This document shows, piece by piece, positions 1 to 9,900 of a DNA stretch of 64,000 nt; positions within the stretch are counted from its first letter, which is position 1, and each line of letters starts with the position of its first letter. Source of the DNA: CAYFPS01 sp964345075 (GTDB taxonomy: Bacteria; CAIWAD01); contig CAYFPS010000012.1 in assembly GCA_964345075.1 (NCBI GenBank), forward strand, positions 41,687 to 105,686, read 5' to 3'. The position numbers and the translations under genes were made by a program. The notes under the pieces were generated by a model that saw nothing but the letters and a program-made list of their open reading frames with translations, was not told the origin of the DNA and made no database searches.

Positions 1-1590
1 CTCGACACGGAATGGGACAGCCTGCCTGTCCTCGCAAGCGATGGTTCCTCGGACGGCTTTCCCGATCTGCTTTCGGTCAAGGCGGCCCGCGACGAATGGA
101 ATCTGGTCTTCCGGCTGGAGCTGGACGATGAAATGCTCCTGCAACAGGACAACAGCCTGAAGCTGGTGCTGGACACCGACAGCAACGCGTCTACTGGCCT
201 GTCAACAGAAGGCCTGGGCGCGGAACTTGTCTGGACATTTGGATCACGGAACGGCACAGCTTACTCCGCCAGCGGATCCGGCAGCACCGTGTATCACGAC
301 GACGTCCAGATGCGTCACCTGCCAAGTCATTCCAGCACGGTATTTGAGATCTCGCTGGACATTGAGGCCAATCCATTGGGCACGCCCCTCTTCCCGACGA
401 GCACGGTGCAGGCGGTTTTCTACACAAGTGGTGGAGACCGCATTCCCAACAGCGGATCGATCAGCGTCAATGTGGGTGCGGGGAGCCTTCCCCCACTGGT
501 GCAGGGTGATCTTGATCGCGGCGTGGACGAACTTCGTCTGGTCTCCTGGAATGTGCTGAATGACGGCCTGACCGACACGGGACTGAGCACCCAGTATCAG
601 CGCATGCTGCGCGCCATGGCGCCCGATGCGATTGTCTTTTGCGAATTGTGGAACACGAGCGCCAGCCAGGTGGTCAGCCGGCTGAACACGCTGGTACCGG
701 AACTTGGCCCCTGGAGTGCGATCAAGGAAGATTCAGGCAATGTGATTGCCAGTCGCTATCCCATCCGGAACAGCTGGTTGATTCAAAGTGGTTACCGTGA
801 GACAGCGGCCCTGATCGACGTGTCGGCCGTAACCGGTGACAGTCTGCTGCTGATCGCCAATCATTTGCGCTGCTGCACGGCAGACGCACAGCGCCAGGAA
901 GAAGCTGACGGGCTGGTCGATTTCATGAAGGATGCGCGTGAGCCGGGCGGCAGGCTGGCTATCAACCAGGGCACGCCAATGGTGCTGATGGGTGATTTCA
1001 ATCTGGTCGGTGATCGCCAGCAGCTGGTTACCATCGAGACGGGCGACATTGTGGACAACGGCGCATACGGTCCTGACAGCCCCCCGGACTGGGATGGAAC
1101 ATCCCTGACCGATGTTGCGCCCAGGCATCCAGCAACCAGCGAAGCCTTCACCTGGTACAGCGCTACCTCGAGCTATTGCGGTGGTCGACTGGATTTCGCC
1201 CTGTATACGGACAGCGTGATTGAAGAAACCGGTAGCGGTGTGCTCTGGACGCCGACCTTGCCCGCCAGCCTGCTCAGCGATTGGCAGTTGCAGGTCAATG
1301 ATACGCCGCAGGCTTCGGATCACGCGCCGCTCTGGTTTGATTACCGCACAATCGGCAATGAGCCTGTGGTGCTGGACACGCCAATCCCCGTGTCCACATA
1401 TCTTGCGGCCAGCAATCAGGTGACTGTCAGCTGGGATCCAGTGGATGGCGCAAGCCTGTATCGACTTGAGTATCGGGCAAGCCTCGAGGCCGGGTGGTTC
1501 TCGCTTGTAACACAGCCAGGAACAACATTCGTCTTTTCAAATCCGGCGCCGGACACGATGGGATTCTTCCGTGTTACAGCCATCGAATAG
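1..1590 (+). CDS. Secreted endonuclease/exonuclease/phosphatase-family protein (5' partial)
   Basis: The frame is open from base 1, so the true start lies upstream; 529 codons are visible. Counting from the first visible codon, residues 1-165 look like a CBM9/DOMON-type beta-sandwich (EWDSLP near the start, then LKLVLDTD). Residues about 178-448 form an EEP fold: LRLVSWNVLNDG, FCELWN with the metal-binding Glu, IANHLRC, LMGDFNLVGD and the terminal SDHAPLWFD with the catalytic Asp-His pair. This family cleaves phosphodiesters in nucleic acids or phospholipids. The last ~75 residues (VTVSWDPVDGASLYRLEY) are an FN3-like module also found at the C-termini of the 3196-3879, 15257-15940 and 17742-20624 proteins. 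No C-terminal sorting motif is present. An extracellular nuclease or phosphodiesterase is inferred. The stop abuts the stop of the convergent asparaginase-like gene with no spacer. Confidence 0.8.
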   Translation, partial: LDTEWDSLPVLASDGSSDGFPDLLSVKAARDEWNLVFRLELDDEMLLQQDNSLKLVLDTDSNASTGLSTEGLGAELVWTFGSRNGTAYSASGSGSTVYHDDVQMRHLPSHSSTVFEISLDIEANPLGTPLFPTSTVQAVFYTSGGDRIPNSGSISVNVGAGSLPPLVQGDLDRGVDELRLVSWNVLNDGLTDTGLSTQYQRMLRAMAPDAIVFCELWNTSASQVVSRLNTLVPELGPWSAIKEDSGNVIASRYPIRNSWLIQSGYRETAALIDVSAVTGDSLLLIANHLRCCTADAQRQEEADGLVDFMKDAREPGGRLAINQGTPMVLMGDFNLVGDRQQLVTIETGDIVDNGAYGPDSPPDWDGTSLTDVAPRHPATSEAFTWYSATSSYCGGRLDFALYTDSVIEETGSGVLWTPTLPASLLSDWQLQVNDTPQASDHAPLWFDYRTIGNEPVVLDTPIPVSTYLAASNQVTVSWDPVDGASLYRLEYRASLEAGWFSLVTQPGTTFVFSNPAPDTMGFFRVTAIE

Positions 1591-2823
1591 CTAGCCGAGC
1601 AGAAGTGGGCTTTGCAGAAGTCGTTGAAAGGGCTGATTGACCAACAGGTCCTGACTGATCATGCGGGCGCGCGATTGGCTTAGCTGCTTGTAGAGAGTTC
1701 GCGATGCAGCATTGCGAAACTTCATCCCGGAGAGAAACAGCGTTTCAAGCAGACTGGCGGCGGGGATATCAAGCTCCGCCGCTCTTTTTGTGATCTCTTC
1801 CTCATGGCCCAACAGGTGCATCAGACGCACCTGACACTCAGGCAGACTCAAATCAACACCGCTGACAGCGCCCTCGCGAATGAAAGCGGCAGCCGTTTCG
1901 TATACAAAGTCGGCAGGCCCGATTGGCACCTGGCTGGAAAGCACAAGCAGCTTCTTTTGTTCCCGCGCCAGACGGACAGCCTCCAGGGCGTTCTGCGGAA
2001 GCTCCTCATTGGCGCAGGCATTCCCGCCACCATAACCGGCCAATACCACGGCCCGGGAACGATCAACAGCCGCACAGTATTCATCCTTGTGCTTGAATGG
2101 ATCACAGTAGACCAGTTCGACATCTTCTGCAAAGGCCAGATCGAGACTTGTGCCGGCATGGCATCCATGAGCACAGCGCCAGACTTCAGTGGCAAGCTCT
2201 TCCATTACTGCTCGCGACAACTCGGCTGAATCAATCCGGAAAAGGCCGTGAACCTGTATCTCCCGGAAAGCATCGGGCATGGCCATTTTCAGAAACTCTT
2301 CCACAATACTGCCGCCGGGTGTCATCGGCTGCAGCGGATGTCCACCCAACTGGGCAGGGCTGGAATCAATGGTGCCACCGGTGGTGATCAAGTGCAGTTG
2401 ATCCAGGACAACGGGCTCCCGCAGCCTTGCATCGCCGGCGCGATGCTGCACCTCATCCCATTCCATGGTTGCAATTGGATCACCAATAAACGCGCTTCCC
2501 CGCCAGCGCTCGACCTTGGCAAGGCTATCTGAAAAGGCGTTGGTTCCGTTATTGAAAACAGCAAAGACGCTGGGCGGCTCCAGCACACTTAAAAAGCGCA
2601 CGCTGCCGTGAATGTTCTGAAAGCCGTCAGACCAGGTAAAGGCTCGTTCCATCGGGACCTGACTTCCCGTGATACAAACATTGCAGACAAGATCTTTCAG
2701 TGCATAACGCAGGAAAGGAAGAGTCCAGGCCAGCGTGTCCGTTCCATGAGTAATGAGAATTCCCGTTTCCATGCCCGTCCAATCATGCTTTGTGAATCGC
2801 TTTAGGTAACAGTTTTCAGGCAA
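1591..2823 (-). CDS. Asparaginase/glutaminase-family protein with permuted motif order
   Basis: All signature pieces of a type I L-asparaginase (asparagine to aspartate plus ammonia) are present but in an unusual order. ILITHGTDT, with the second catalytic Thr and Asp, is at residues 23-30, followed by TGSQVPM and SDGFQNIHG. The normally N-terminal TTGGTIDSS (first catalytic Thr) appears only at residues 147-155, followed by RIDSAEL. The C-terminal domain (VVLAGYGGGNA, SSQVPIG) then follows normally at about 235-340. The HGTDT block therefore sits in front of the block that usually precedes it. The only start upstream of this block is TTG at 2823; the first in-frame ATG is at 2772. The frame upstream of 2823 is closed by a stop inside the repeat-rich spacer. 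It could be a true permutation, a rearranged pseudogene or an assembly misjoin. The family assignment is firm; activity is uncertain. Confidence 0.7.
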   Translation of the reverse strand: MPENCYLKRFTKHDWTGMETGILITHGTDTLAWTLPFLRYALKDLVCNVCITGSQVPMERAFTWSDGFQNIHGSVRFLSVLEPPSVFAVFNNGTNAFSDSLAKVERWRGSAFIGDPIATMEWDEVQHRAGDARLREPVVLDQLHLITTGGTIDSSPAQLGGHPLQPMTPGGSIVEEFLKMAMPDAFREIQVHGLFRIDSAELSRAVMEELATEVWRCAHGCHAGTSLDLAFAEDVELVYCDPFKHKDEYCAAVDRSRAVVLAGYGGGNACANEELPQNALEAVRLAREQKKLLVLSSQVPIGPADFVYETAAAFIREGAVSGVDLSLPECQVRLMHLLGHEEEITKRAAELDIPAASLLETLFLSGMKFRNAASRTLYKQLSQSRARMISQDLLVNQPFQRLLQSPLLLG

Positions 2824-3195
2824 TGCTCTGTGGCATGATCAGCCGGAACAGTAGCCAGTAGCCAGCCAGGCCAGTGGGGCAGTTGTCGACGCAGTCGGCA
2901 AATGGCCCCTGGCGAAGTGTTTTCGCAGAAAACACGGCTCCTACCCGATCAAGTGCCGATAAATCGGCACGCAGAGCGGGTAGACCAGTAGCCAGTCAGA
3001 GGCTTTAGCTCTGGCGATTGACCGCTGAATGCTACGACTATTGGCACTGGACTTGGACCTGGTGACTGGTAACTGGTAACTAGGATCTGGTAACTGGGAT
3101 CTGGATTAAATGAAAACCCCTGACAGACCATCTGCCGGGGGTGCCCTGAACCTGCCTTTTCGGAAAACCTGAGTCTTCCGAGCCGTGACAGGAGT
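2824..3195. repeat. Gene-free spacer with dispersed and short tandem repeats
   Basis: No plausible gene lies in these 372 bases. The left part repeats CAGTAGCCAG units. Positions 2876-2913 are a 38-base segment with a perfect inverted copy at 34740-34777. Positions 2953-2970 form a perfect 8-bp hairpin (GTGCCGAT/ATCGGCAC), and the stem-loop core recurs near 34720. The right part (about 3060-3105) is a run of GGTAACTGG/GGATCTGG words. The composition resembles the spacer at 34650-35390, so both appear to belong to one intergenic repeat family. Confidence 0.7.
2876..2913 (+). repeat. 38-bp dispersed repeat, copy 1
   Basis: The segment begins GGGGCAGTTGTCGACG and ends AAATGGCCCCTGGC. Its exact reverse complement is found at 34740-34777, more than 31 kb away. 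Both copies lie between genes, next to low-complexity repeats. Confidence 0.8.
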
Positions 3196-3879
3196 TTAGT
3201 CGTGATAGATTCGCAGTCGATAAAGCCGCATCGGCAGTCCGCTGCTCGCAGGATCAATCCAGCTGGTATCCGCAACCGTAACCAGTGGTTGCCACAGATC
3301 TTCGAGATTCGTGCGCGAATCCAGCAGGTACTGGTTCGCATTGAGCACGGGATCCCAGAACAGGCGCACACTGTTGTCCGGCTGCCATTCAATCTGAAGT
3401 GGCGGGACCTGACAAATCTGATGTAATACGTCACCGGTATAAGCAAAGGTGAGTGGCTGATTCTGCAGGTCTCGCAGCTGAATATTCTCCAGAGCAAATT
3501 CCCCCAACCCACATTCCCGTGCTTCCCACAGGAACTGAATCAGTGTTCCGGGGCCTTCACCCCCGCTTGTATCACCAAGAATGGCATGATCCACATGAAC
3601 AATACCGTAACCATTAATCGCATCATCCTGCCAATAGAGATAGGTGGGCGGGTTGACGATCATGATATCGCCTTCAATCACCGAGAACAGATCAATCTGC
3701 GCCGTCCTGTACTCAAGATCCAGCGTGTATCCGCGTAGCTGGCTCAGATCCCCGCTGGCAACAATGTTCAACATGACGAGTTCACCGGGTTCGACCACAA
3801 TTGGATCAACTTCCAGTCCAATCTCGATCGCACGTGCACCAAGCGCTAACAGGCAGCTTGCTATGAGTTTTTTGACCAT
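3196..3879 (-). CDS. Secreted cohesin-like/FN3 protein
   Basis: I chose the ATG at 3879 because it is preceded by GGAG eight bases upstream and starts a clear signal peptide (MVKKLIASCLLALGARA); an upstream in-frame start at 3912 would spoil it. The product is 227 residues. After the signal comes a cohesin-like beta-sandwich (PGELVMLNIVASGDLSQLRG, LDLEYRTAQIDLFSV) to about residue 155, then an FN3-like tail (VRLFWDPVLNANQYLLDSR). It is a clear architectural paralogue of the 15257-15940 gene. It is the last gene of the leftward secreted-protein run, and the hairpin at 3917-3940 separates it from the giant gene upstream. It lacks a C-terminal sorting domain. It could be a small scaffold or surface-binding protein; the partner is unknown. 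Confidence 0.75.
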   Translation of the reverse strand: MVKKLIASCLLALGARAIEIGLEVDPIVVEPGELVMLNIVASGDLSQLRGYTLDLEYRTAQIDLFSVIEGDIMIVNPPTYLYWQDDAINGYGIVHVDHAILGDTSGGEGPGTLIQFLWEARECGLGEFALENIQLRDLQNQPLTFAYTGDVLHQICQVPPLQIEWQPDNSVRLFWDPVLNANQYLLDSRTNLEDLWQPLVTVADTSWIDPASSGLPMRLYRLRIYHD

Positions 3880-3916
3880 GATTCCATCTCCGTTTGGTCC
3901 AGGGCAGGACAATAAC

Positions 3917-3940
3917 CGGGGCCACCCGAAGGTGACCCCG
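3917..3940 (-). terminator. Hairpin downstream of the beta-helix giant
   Basis: A 10-bp stem (CGGGGCCACC at 3917-3926 against GGTGACCCCG at 3931-3940, one G-T pair) closes a four-base CGAA loop (TTCG on the transcribed strand). It lies 15 bases after the stop of the leftward gene ending at 3956. It is not followed by a strong U tract, so it may attenuate rather than fully terminate. An octamer GTGATACA (3945-3952) sits beside it. Confidence 0.5.
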
Positions 3941-3955
3941 ATTTGTGATACAAGA

Positions 3956-6900
3956 CTACTTCAGCACGACCATCTTCTTCAGGTCGGTGAAGTTTCCGGC
4001 CTCCATGCGGTAGAAGTACACGCCGCTGGCCAGGCCGCTGGCATCCAGACGAACTTCGTGGTAGCCGGCTTCCAGAGAAGCATCCAGCACCGTCCTCACC
4101 TGCTGACCCAGACTGTTGAAGAGCACGAGGCGCACGCTGGCGTCTTCGGGCAATGCAAAGCGAATCTGTGTCGCGGGGTTGAAGGGATTCGGGAAGTTCT
4201 GTCCCAGCTCGAAGGCAAGGGGCAGCTCGGCCGACAGGCTGTTCTCGATGCTTAGCTCGATGGTGCTGTTCCAGGCATCACGGGCATCGGCATCAAGGAT
4301 CACGGGCTGCGCGGCTTCACCGGCAAAGACCAGCTCCACGCGAGAGTTTGCGGGAATGGTTCCACCCAGCGCAACCACATCCACAACCCAAGCTTCGCCG
4401 TCATGGTAGAAGAAGGCAGGCTGCGCGCTGATCACACTCTGCAGTGCTGCTTCGCAGGCAATGCGCACACTGACGCCCTTGACCAGCGCCGGCAGCAGAA
4501 GCTCGTGATGGTCTTCTCCCTGCACCAGCTCGATTGTATCACCAGGCTGATTACCATGACTGTCCATCGGCAGAGCCGGGCCTGCAGGGCCGTAATTCAT
4601 GGCAAAGATGATCAGATCCTCGAAGTTGATGCGCGCATCAGGTTCGGGCAGACCATAGCTGGAATAATCGCTGGTAGGTGCGACGTCGTGCTCGGCATCA
4701 AATCCGGCCTCACCGGCATCAGCACCATAGCTCGTAGAAAGCTCGGCGAGATCGGGACTGAACACAAAGCCATTGTGATCGGCCCAGTCACCCAGGAAGT
4801 AGTTGGTGGCGGCACCGATGGCAGCCGCGGCATCATCATTGACACAGTCATAGGCCACAACTGCGTAATCATAGATTCCGCGTTCCGCAACGGCATCTAC
4901 ATAGACATTCACATTGGCAGCCAGATCGGCCACAAGCGTGAAGGTGTCCGTGCCGTATACATTGGCGGTTGTCTCGCCCGCACCCGGGTAAGGATAACCG
5001 GCACGCAGGGCGCGATAGACCTTGTAGCCATCGTGTCCACTGCCATGCTCCCAGGCCAGATCCACAAACTCGTGTCCGGGATCCGCATCCAGCGCGCTGG
5101 CAGCCGTCGGGGCAACCGTGTCCAGATGGAAGCTGTACTCGGCAACGGCGCCGATGTAACCTACTTCGTCGTTTACGCGGAACTGCAGCGTGTAATCACC
5201 GTCAGAGAGTCCGCTCACATCCACCGTGTAGTTCTGCGGAGCAAGGCTGGCACCTTCCAGGTTGGCAGGCAGTGCCTCGGCCCAGCTGCCACCAGGCAGG
5301 ATCTGGTACTCGACATTGTAGAGCTCAACATTGTCGATGGGTGTGATCGTTCCAGCGATATCACTGTTCACACAGCTGTCGCCAAGCCATGCATCCGTAA
5401 TCGCCGCAGGAGCCGTGCCGTCCACGGTAAGACTGAGGGCATCATCGGTTGCAGATGGAATCGTGACATTGACCAGGCTGCGCACAACGGCACTGCTAAT
5501 GGCCAGATCCGTGGTAAAGGGGCTGGCCGGCTCGTCGATACCATCAAAGGTCACGGTAAAGAGATCCGTATCAGCCAGCTGGCCTTCTGTCAGACCACCC
5601 AGAATGCTGACCGATACTTCCATCGGATTGGCACCCAGATCGTAATCGAAGAAGACACCATCAGCGTGACTGAACAGGCTTGAGAGCGAGGTCGGTGTGA
5701 CAAAGGCTCCATCCCAGGCAACCCAGACCGTCACTTGACGCCAGGGCGTGGCACCAGGAATTACCGGAGCAATGCTGTAGGTCACGACTGTTTCGTCCGT
5801 GTACTGTGCGCCATCGGCAACGGAAATCAGCGTCTCGCTGGCTGTCTGCGTGATTTCAAATTCACCGGCCAGCCAGGGGTCAAAGAGCACATTGTCACTG
5901 ACTTCATTGCCAGCACCAAGGGCATTGGTCGTGGGATGATAGGGGCCGGAAGCGGCGCCCCACCAATTACTGAGAGCATCGACTTCAACACCCGTAGATG
6001 TAACACCGAATTCAGTGTTGCCATAGATGCTGCAGCCGCGAATTGTCACATCGCTGATGTCTGCCGCGGCGTAACCAACAACGACACCTGTCGTGTTAGC
6101 CGTCAGCGTGCAATCATTGATTTCGGCAATGGTGAAGGTTCCGTAGTAGTCGGTCACAAGGATGCCGCCAGAAGTTGATCCATCCGTTGAGGCAACACCC
6201 GTGCAGGCCGTGATCATGCTGTTACGCACCTCACCCTGACCACCGCCACCGAACTCGACACCATAGTCAAGCCAGTCGCCGTCGCCCTTGCCAGTATAGG
6301 TCAGACCGTCAACAAGCACGACAGGGGCAGGTGATACAACAGCACCACGAATGTGGACACCAATGCGATGGATATCACTCAGGGTGCAGCCATCAACGAG
6401 GCCTCCGCCCGTAAGGAACACGATCCCGCGGCCATCGAAGGAGCCAGCAGATGAACTGACGTTGCTGATCACACAATCGGCAACCGTCAGACTGTCACCA
6501 CGCGACTGAATCGCCTGGTTGACCGTAAAGCCGGCACCACTGATGCTCATGTCACGGATCTCGGCTGTAACACCAGCCGCCACATGCAGCAGAGCAGATG
6601 TCTCAGAATAGGCAGAAGTCCCGGTATTGTAACCCGCCTCGAGGAAGGTCAGGTCTGAACCGGCGCCCAGCAGATTGACATCCACATCGAGCAGGCTCTG
6701 CGCGAGCAGCGTGTAGGTACCGGCAGCAATGTTGATGTCCTCGCCTCCGGCAGCTCCATTAACGGCGGCTTCCACGCGAAGGCCCGGGATCACCTCGAGA
6801 TCGCCATTCACGATGTCCTGGATGTAGGTGCCACTGAAAGTGCCCACCGGCTCCCAGGCCTCCATCGTCGGGGCCATCGTATACGCGGTCGCCTGCGTGG

Positions 6901-9900
6901 TGGCGTTATGCATCACAAGGCCATCAATGCGTGTGCTGTGTACCACATGGCTGAAAGTGGCCGGGACCGTCACATCAGCATTGTCCGCAGGATTTGTGCT
7001 GATGGTTCCCTTCCATGTGCCGCCGCTGGCCAGGGCGCCATCCTGCACGGAGATTGCACCCGCGCCACCATCCAGCGAAAGGGTGCCGGCAAAGGTGATG
7101 GCCGTAGGCTCTTCCAGACCTGGCAGCTGATAGGGCGTATTCGCCGGGAAGACACCAACAGCGCCCCAGGCATTGCCCGTGCAGCTGAGATTGGTGACGG
7201 TGACATTGCGGCTGGATGAAATTGCAAAGCCGAATCCACTGGTTGCGTCATTGGCAACAATGTCCGTCAGAACCGCGCCGTCAACGCCATTAAGGTCGAT
7301 GGCCGTGCGCTTGGTTCCGGTGGCTGTAATGTCCGTGTAGGTCAGATTGCTGATGCCCGGATTCGCATGCAGTCCGTACTGCTCGTTGGCTACCGAATCG
7401 CCCAGCAAGGTGAAGCCTTGCAGTGTTACATCGGAAGCGCTCACATAAATGCCCCAGGCATTGAAGCCACCCACATCAATGGTCGTATTGGCCGATCCAG
7501 CACCGATCAGACTGATGCTCTTGTTCACCTGCACCTGTGATACAGGCTCGAAGGTGACAGCATCCAGAGTGATTGTATCACCGCTGTTGGCGGCGTCGAT
7601 GGCTTCTTGAATGGTGGCGTAGTCGGTTCCCTGCGTGGTGTTGTGAGCCACCAGGCCACCTGTACAGGTGGGATTGGCAATGTCACTGTCAATCAGGAAT
7701 GGAACGAATGCTGTTTCCGCGCCGATCTTGTTCAGGATCGATCCTGTCAGATCCTCTGCATCAGCAATAGCAGTTATATCTGCAGAACCAAACCAGGTGC
7801 AGGTGACATCGGCAGCAGCAGTGGTGCCACCAGCATAAGCATCACCCACAGGAACATAGTTGGCCACGGCATAGCCGCGATCCATCGTGCCGTTGTGGTT
7901 GAAGGTCGAACGATCAATCGAGTTGTTCTCAACCGTGACCGTGCCGACATAGCGATTGCTCTCGAACTTGAGTCCATTCAGGTCATAACCGCCGCCCGCG
8001 CGGTCAGCCGTCTTGGCCCCATAAAGGTTGGCAATGGTGTTTCCGCTAATGAAGGCGTTTTCCGTGTTGCCTTCCAGGCCAATGGCCGTCGAGATGAAAC
8101 CGGAAAGACCATCGATCACATTGTCTTCAATAATGGCATCGACAATCTTGCCCGTGGTCGTCAGGTAGTTCGCACTGCCGGTGTTCAAAATCATACCGTA
8201 GGCAATCTTGCCCGTGGGCCAGGCGCCTGTGTTCACGGCTACATCCGTGATCGTGTTGCCGGCAATGGTCAAATTGCTCAGCGTTCCGGTGGAAGTAGAT
8301 TGCAACACGCCAATGGCCGCGCAGCTGTTTCCTGTCAGGGAACTGCTGGCGATGTTGTCCAGGCAGTTGTCGCTGATCGTCACATTGCTGTTGGCATCCA
8401 CATTGGGCACGCTGTAATAAATGCCGTAGGTGTTTGTGATCACGGGCGTGGCCGAGCTGTTGATGTCGTGCACATTGTTGTGTATCACGGCAACATCGCT
8501 CGTTCCGCTCAGGATGATTCCATACTGATAGCCCGGGGCGGTCACTTCAAAACCATTGAGGCTTACGCCGTCAGCCGTGATACTCACGGGCAGGCCACTG
8601 GCCGGTGCAATCACAGACTCGGCCACGCGCGCATCGCAGGCGGCATTGGCATTGGCGCCGTTAAGCGTGAGCGCCTTGTTCAGGATCACGTTCTCGTCGT
8701 AGCTTCCCGCATCCACTTCAATTGTATCACCGCTGTTGGCGGCGTCAATCGCAGCCTGAATTGTCAAACTGAGGGCTGCATCCACAATGAAATTGCCAGT
8801 GGCGATCTCATTGACGGTGGTGGCGTCTTCATAGCCGACAAAGGCCGCTGCCAGGGCGGCGCAATCGGCCCAGGTGTCCTTCAGGAAAATGAAGTTCTCG
8901 GCACCTGTGCGGAAGGTCGTGTTACGCATTTCGTATTCGTAACCCGTAACCGTAATGCCGGAGCAAGTCAGACCGAACTCATTCTCGATGAAGACATTGC
9001 TTTCACCGAAGACACAGTTGTCGCCATTGATGGTGACATCGCTGCTGGCACGGGTTGGAACCAGATACTGCGAACAGTAGATGGCCAGACTGCCCCAGGC
9101 ATTGTTGCTGGTAGAGCAGTTTTCCACCGTCACATCGCTACAGCCAGTGATTTGAATGCCATTGCCCCATGTGGCGTCATTTGAGGAAACATTGGACAGG
9201 CTCACATTGTCGTAGCCGTGAACATCCAGTCCGGCACGGCGCTGGGCAGCAGCGCCCGAACCCTGAATCGTCACATTCTCCACCGTCAGGCCATCCTGCA
9301 CACTGGGTGTGCCCGAGGCGTGAACGATGAAGCCTGACTGTGTGCTCGTCTCAGGAATCGAGAGGGTAAAGTCACGAAGTGTAATGCCGCCGACTGAGGG
9401 ATGTATGCCGTAGCCGGCTCCACAATCCACCGCGAAAATCACGCCTTCTTCGCTTTCGCCATCAATCGTGATGCCAACGGGAATGTTCAGTGTGCTGGTG
9501 AAGGGATAGACGCCATTGGCAACCGTGATCAGATCATTTTCCACAGCGCCTGCAACAGCCGCATGCACGGTGCTGTAATACAGGTCCTGTGTCACATTGT
9601 GGACGGCATAGCTGGTTGTCGCGTAATAGTTGTCAACGATGTAGCCATTGCCCGAGACATAGTTGTTGGCTGTATCACCGAAGATCCAATTGTAGCCATA
9701 GGCGGTATTCTCGTTGATATCATCGGGAGCGCCACTACCCACTGCGTTGGCGGGATTGGTGATATAGGCAGCCGGAGGCGGGGCGATGGTCAGGGCCGCA
9801 ACATCTGCAAAGGTTAGCGCACCATTAACGCCCACGAGATTATGCACCCAGCTCGTGTAATCGTTCCAGCCGGGAGTTTCGTAGACCTTGGCCACTTTAG

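Noticed and set aside
4403..9184. Long plus-strand frames (4403-5683, 7607-9184) opposite the beta-helix giant
   Set aside because: They mirror the codon pattern of the minus-strand gene, which has a signal peptide, domains and a sorting motif; the translations resemble no family and lack ribosome-binding sites.
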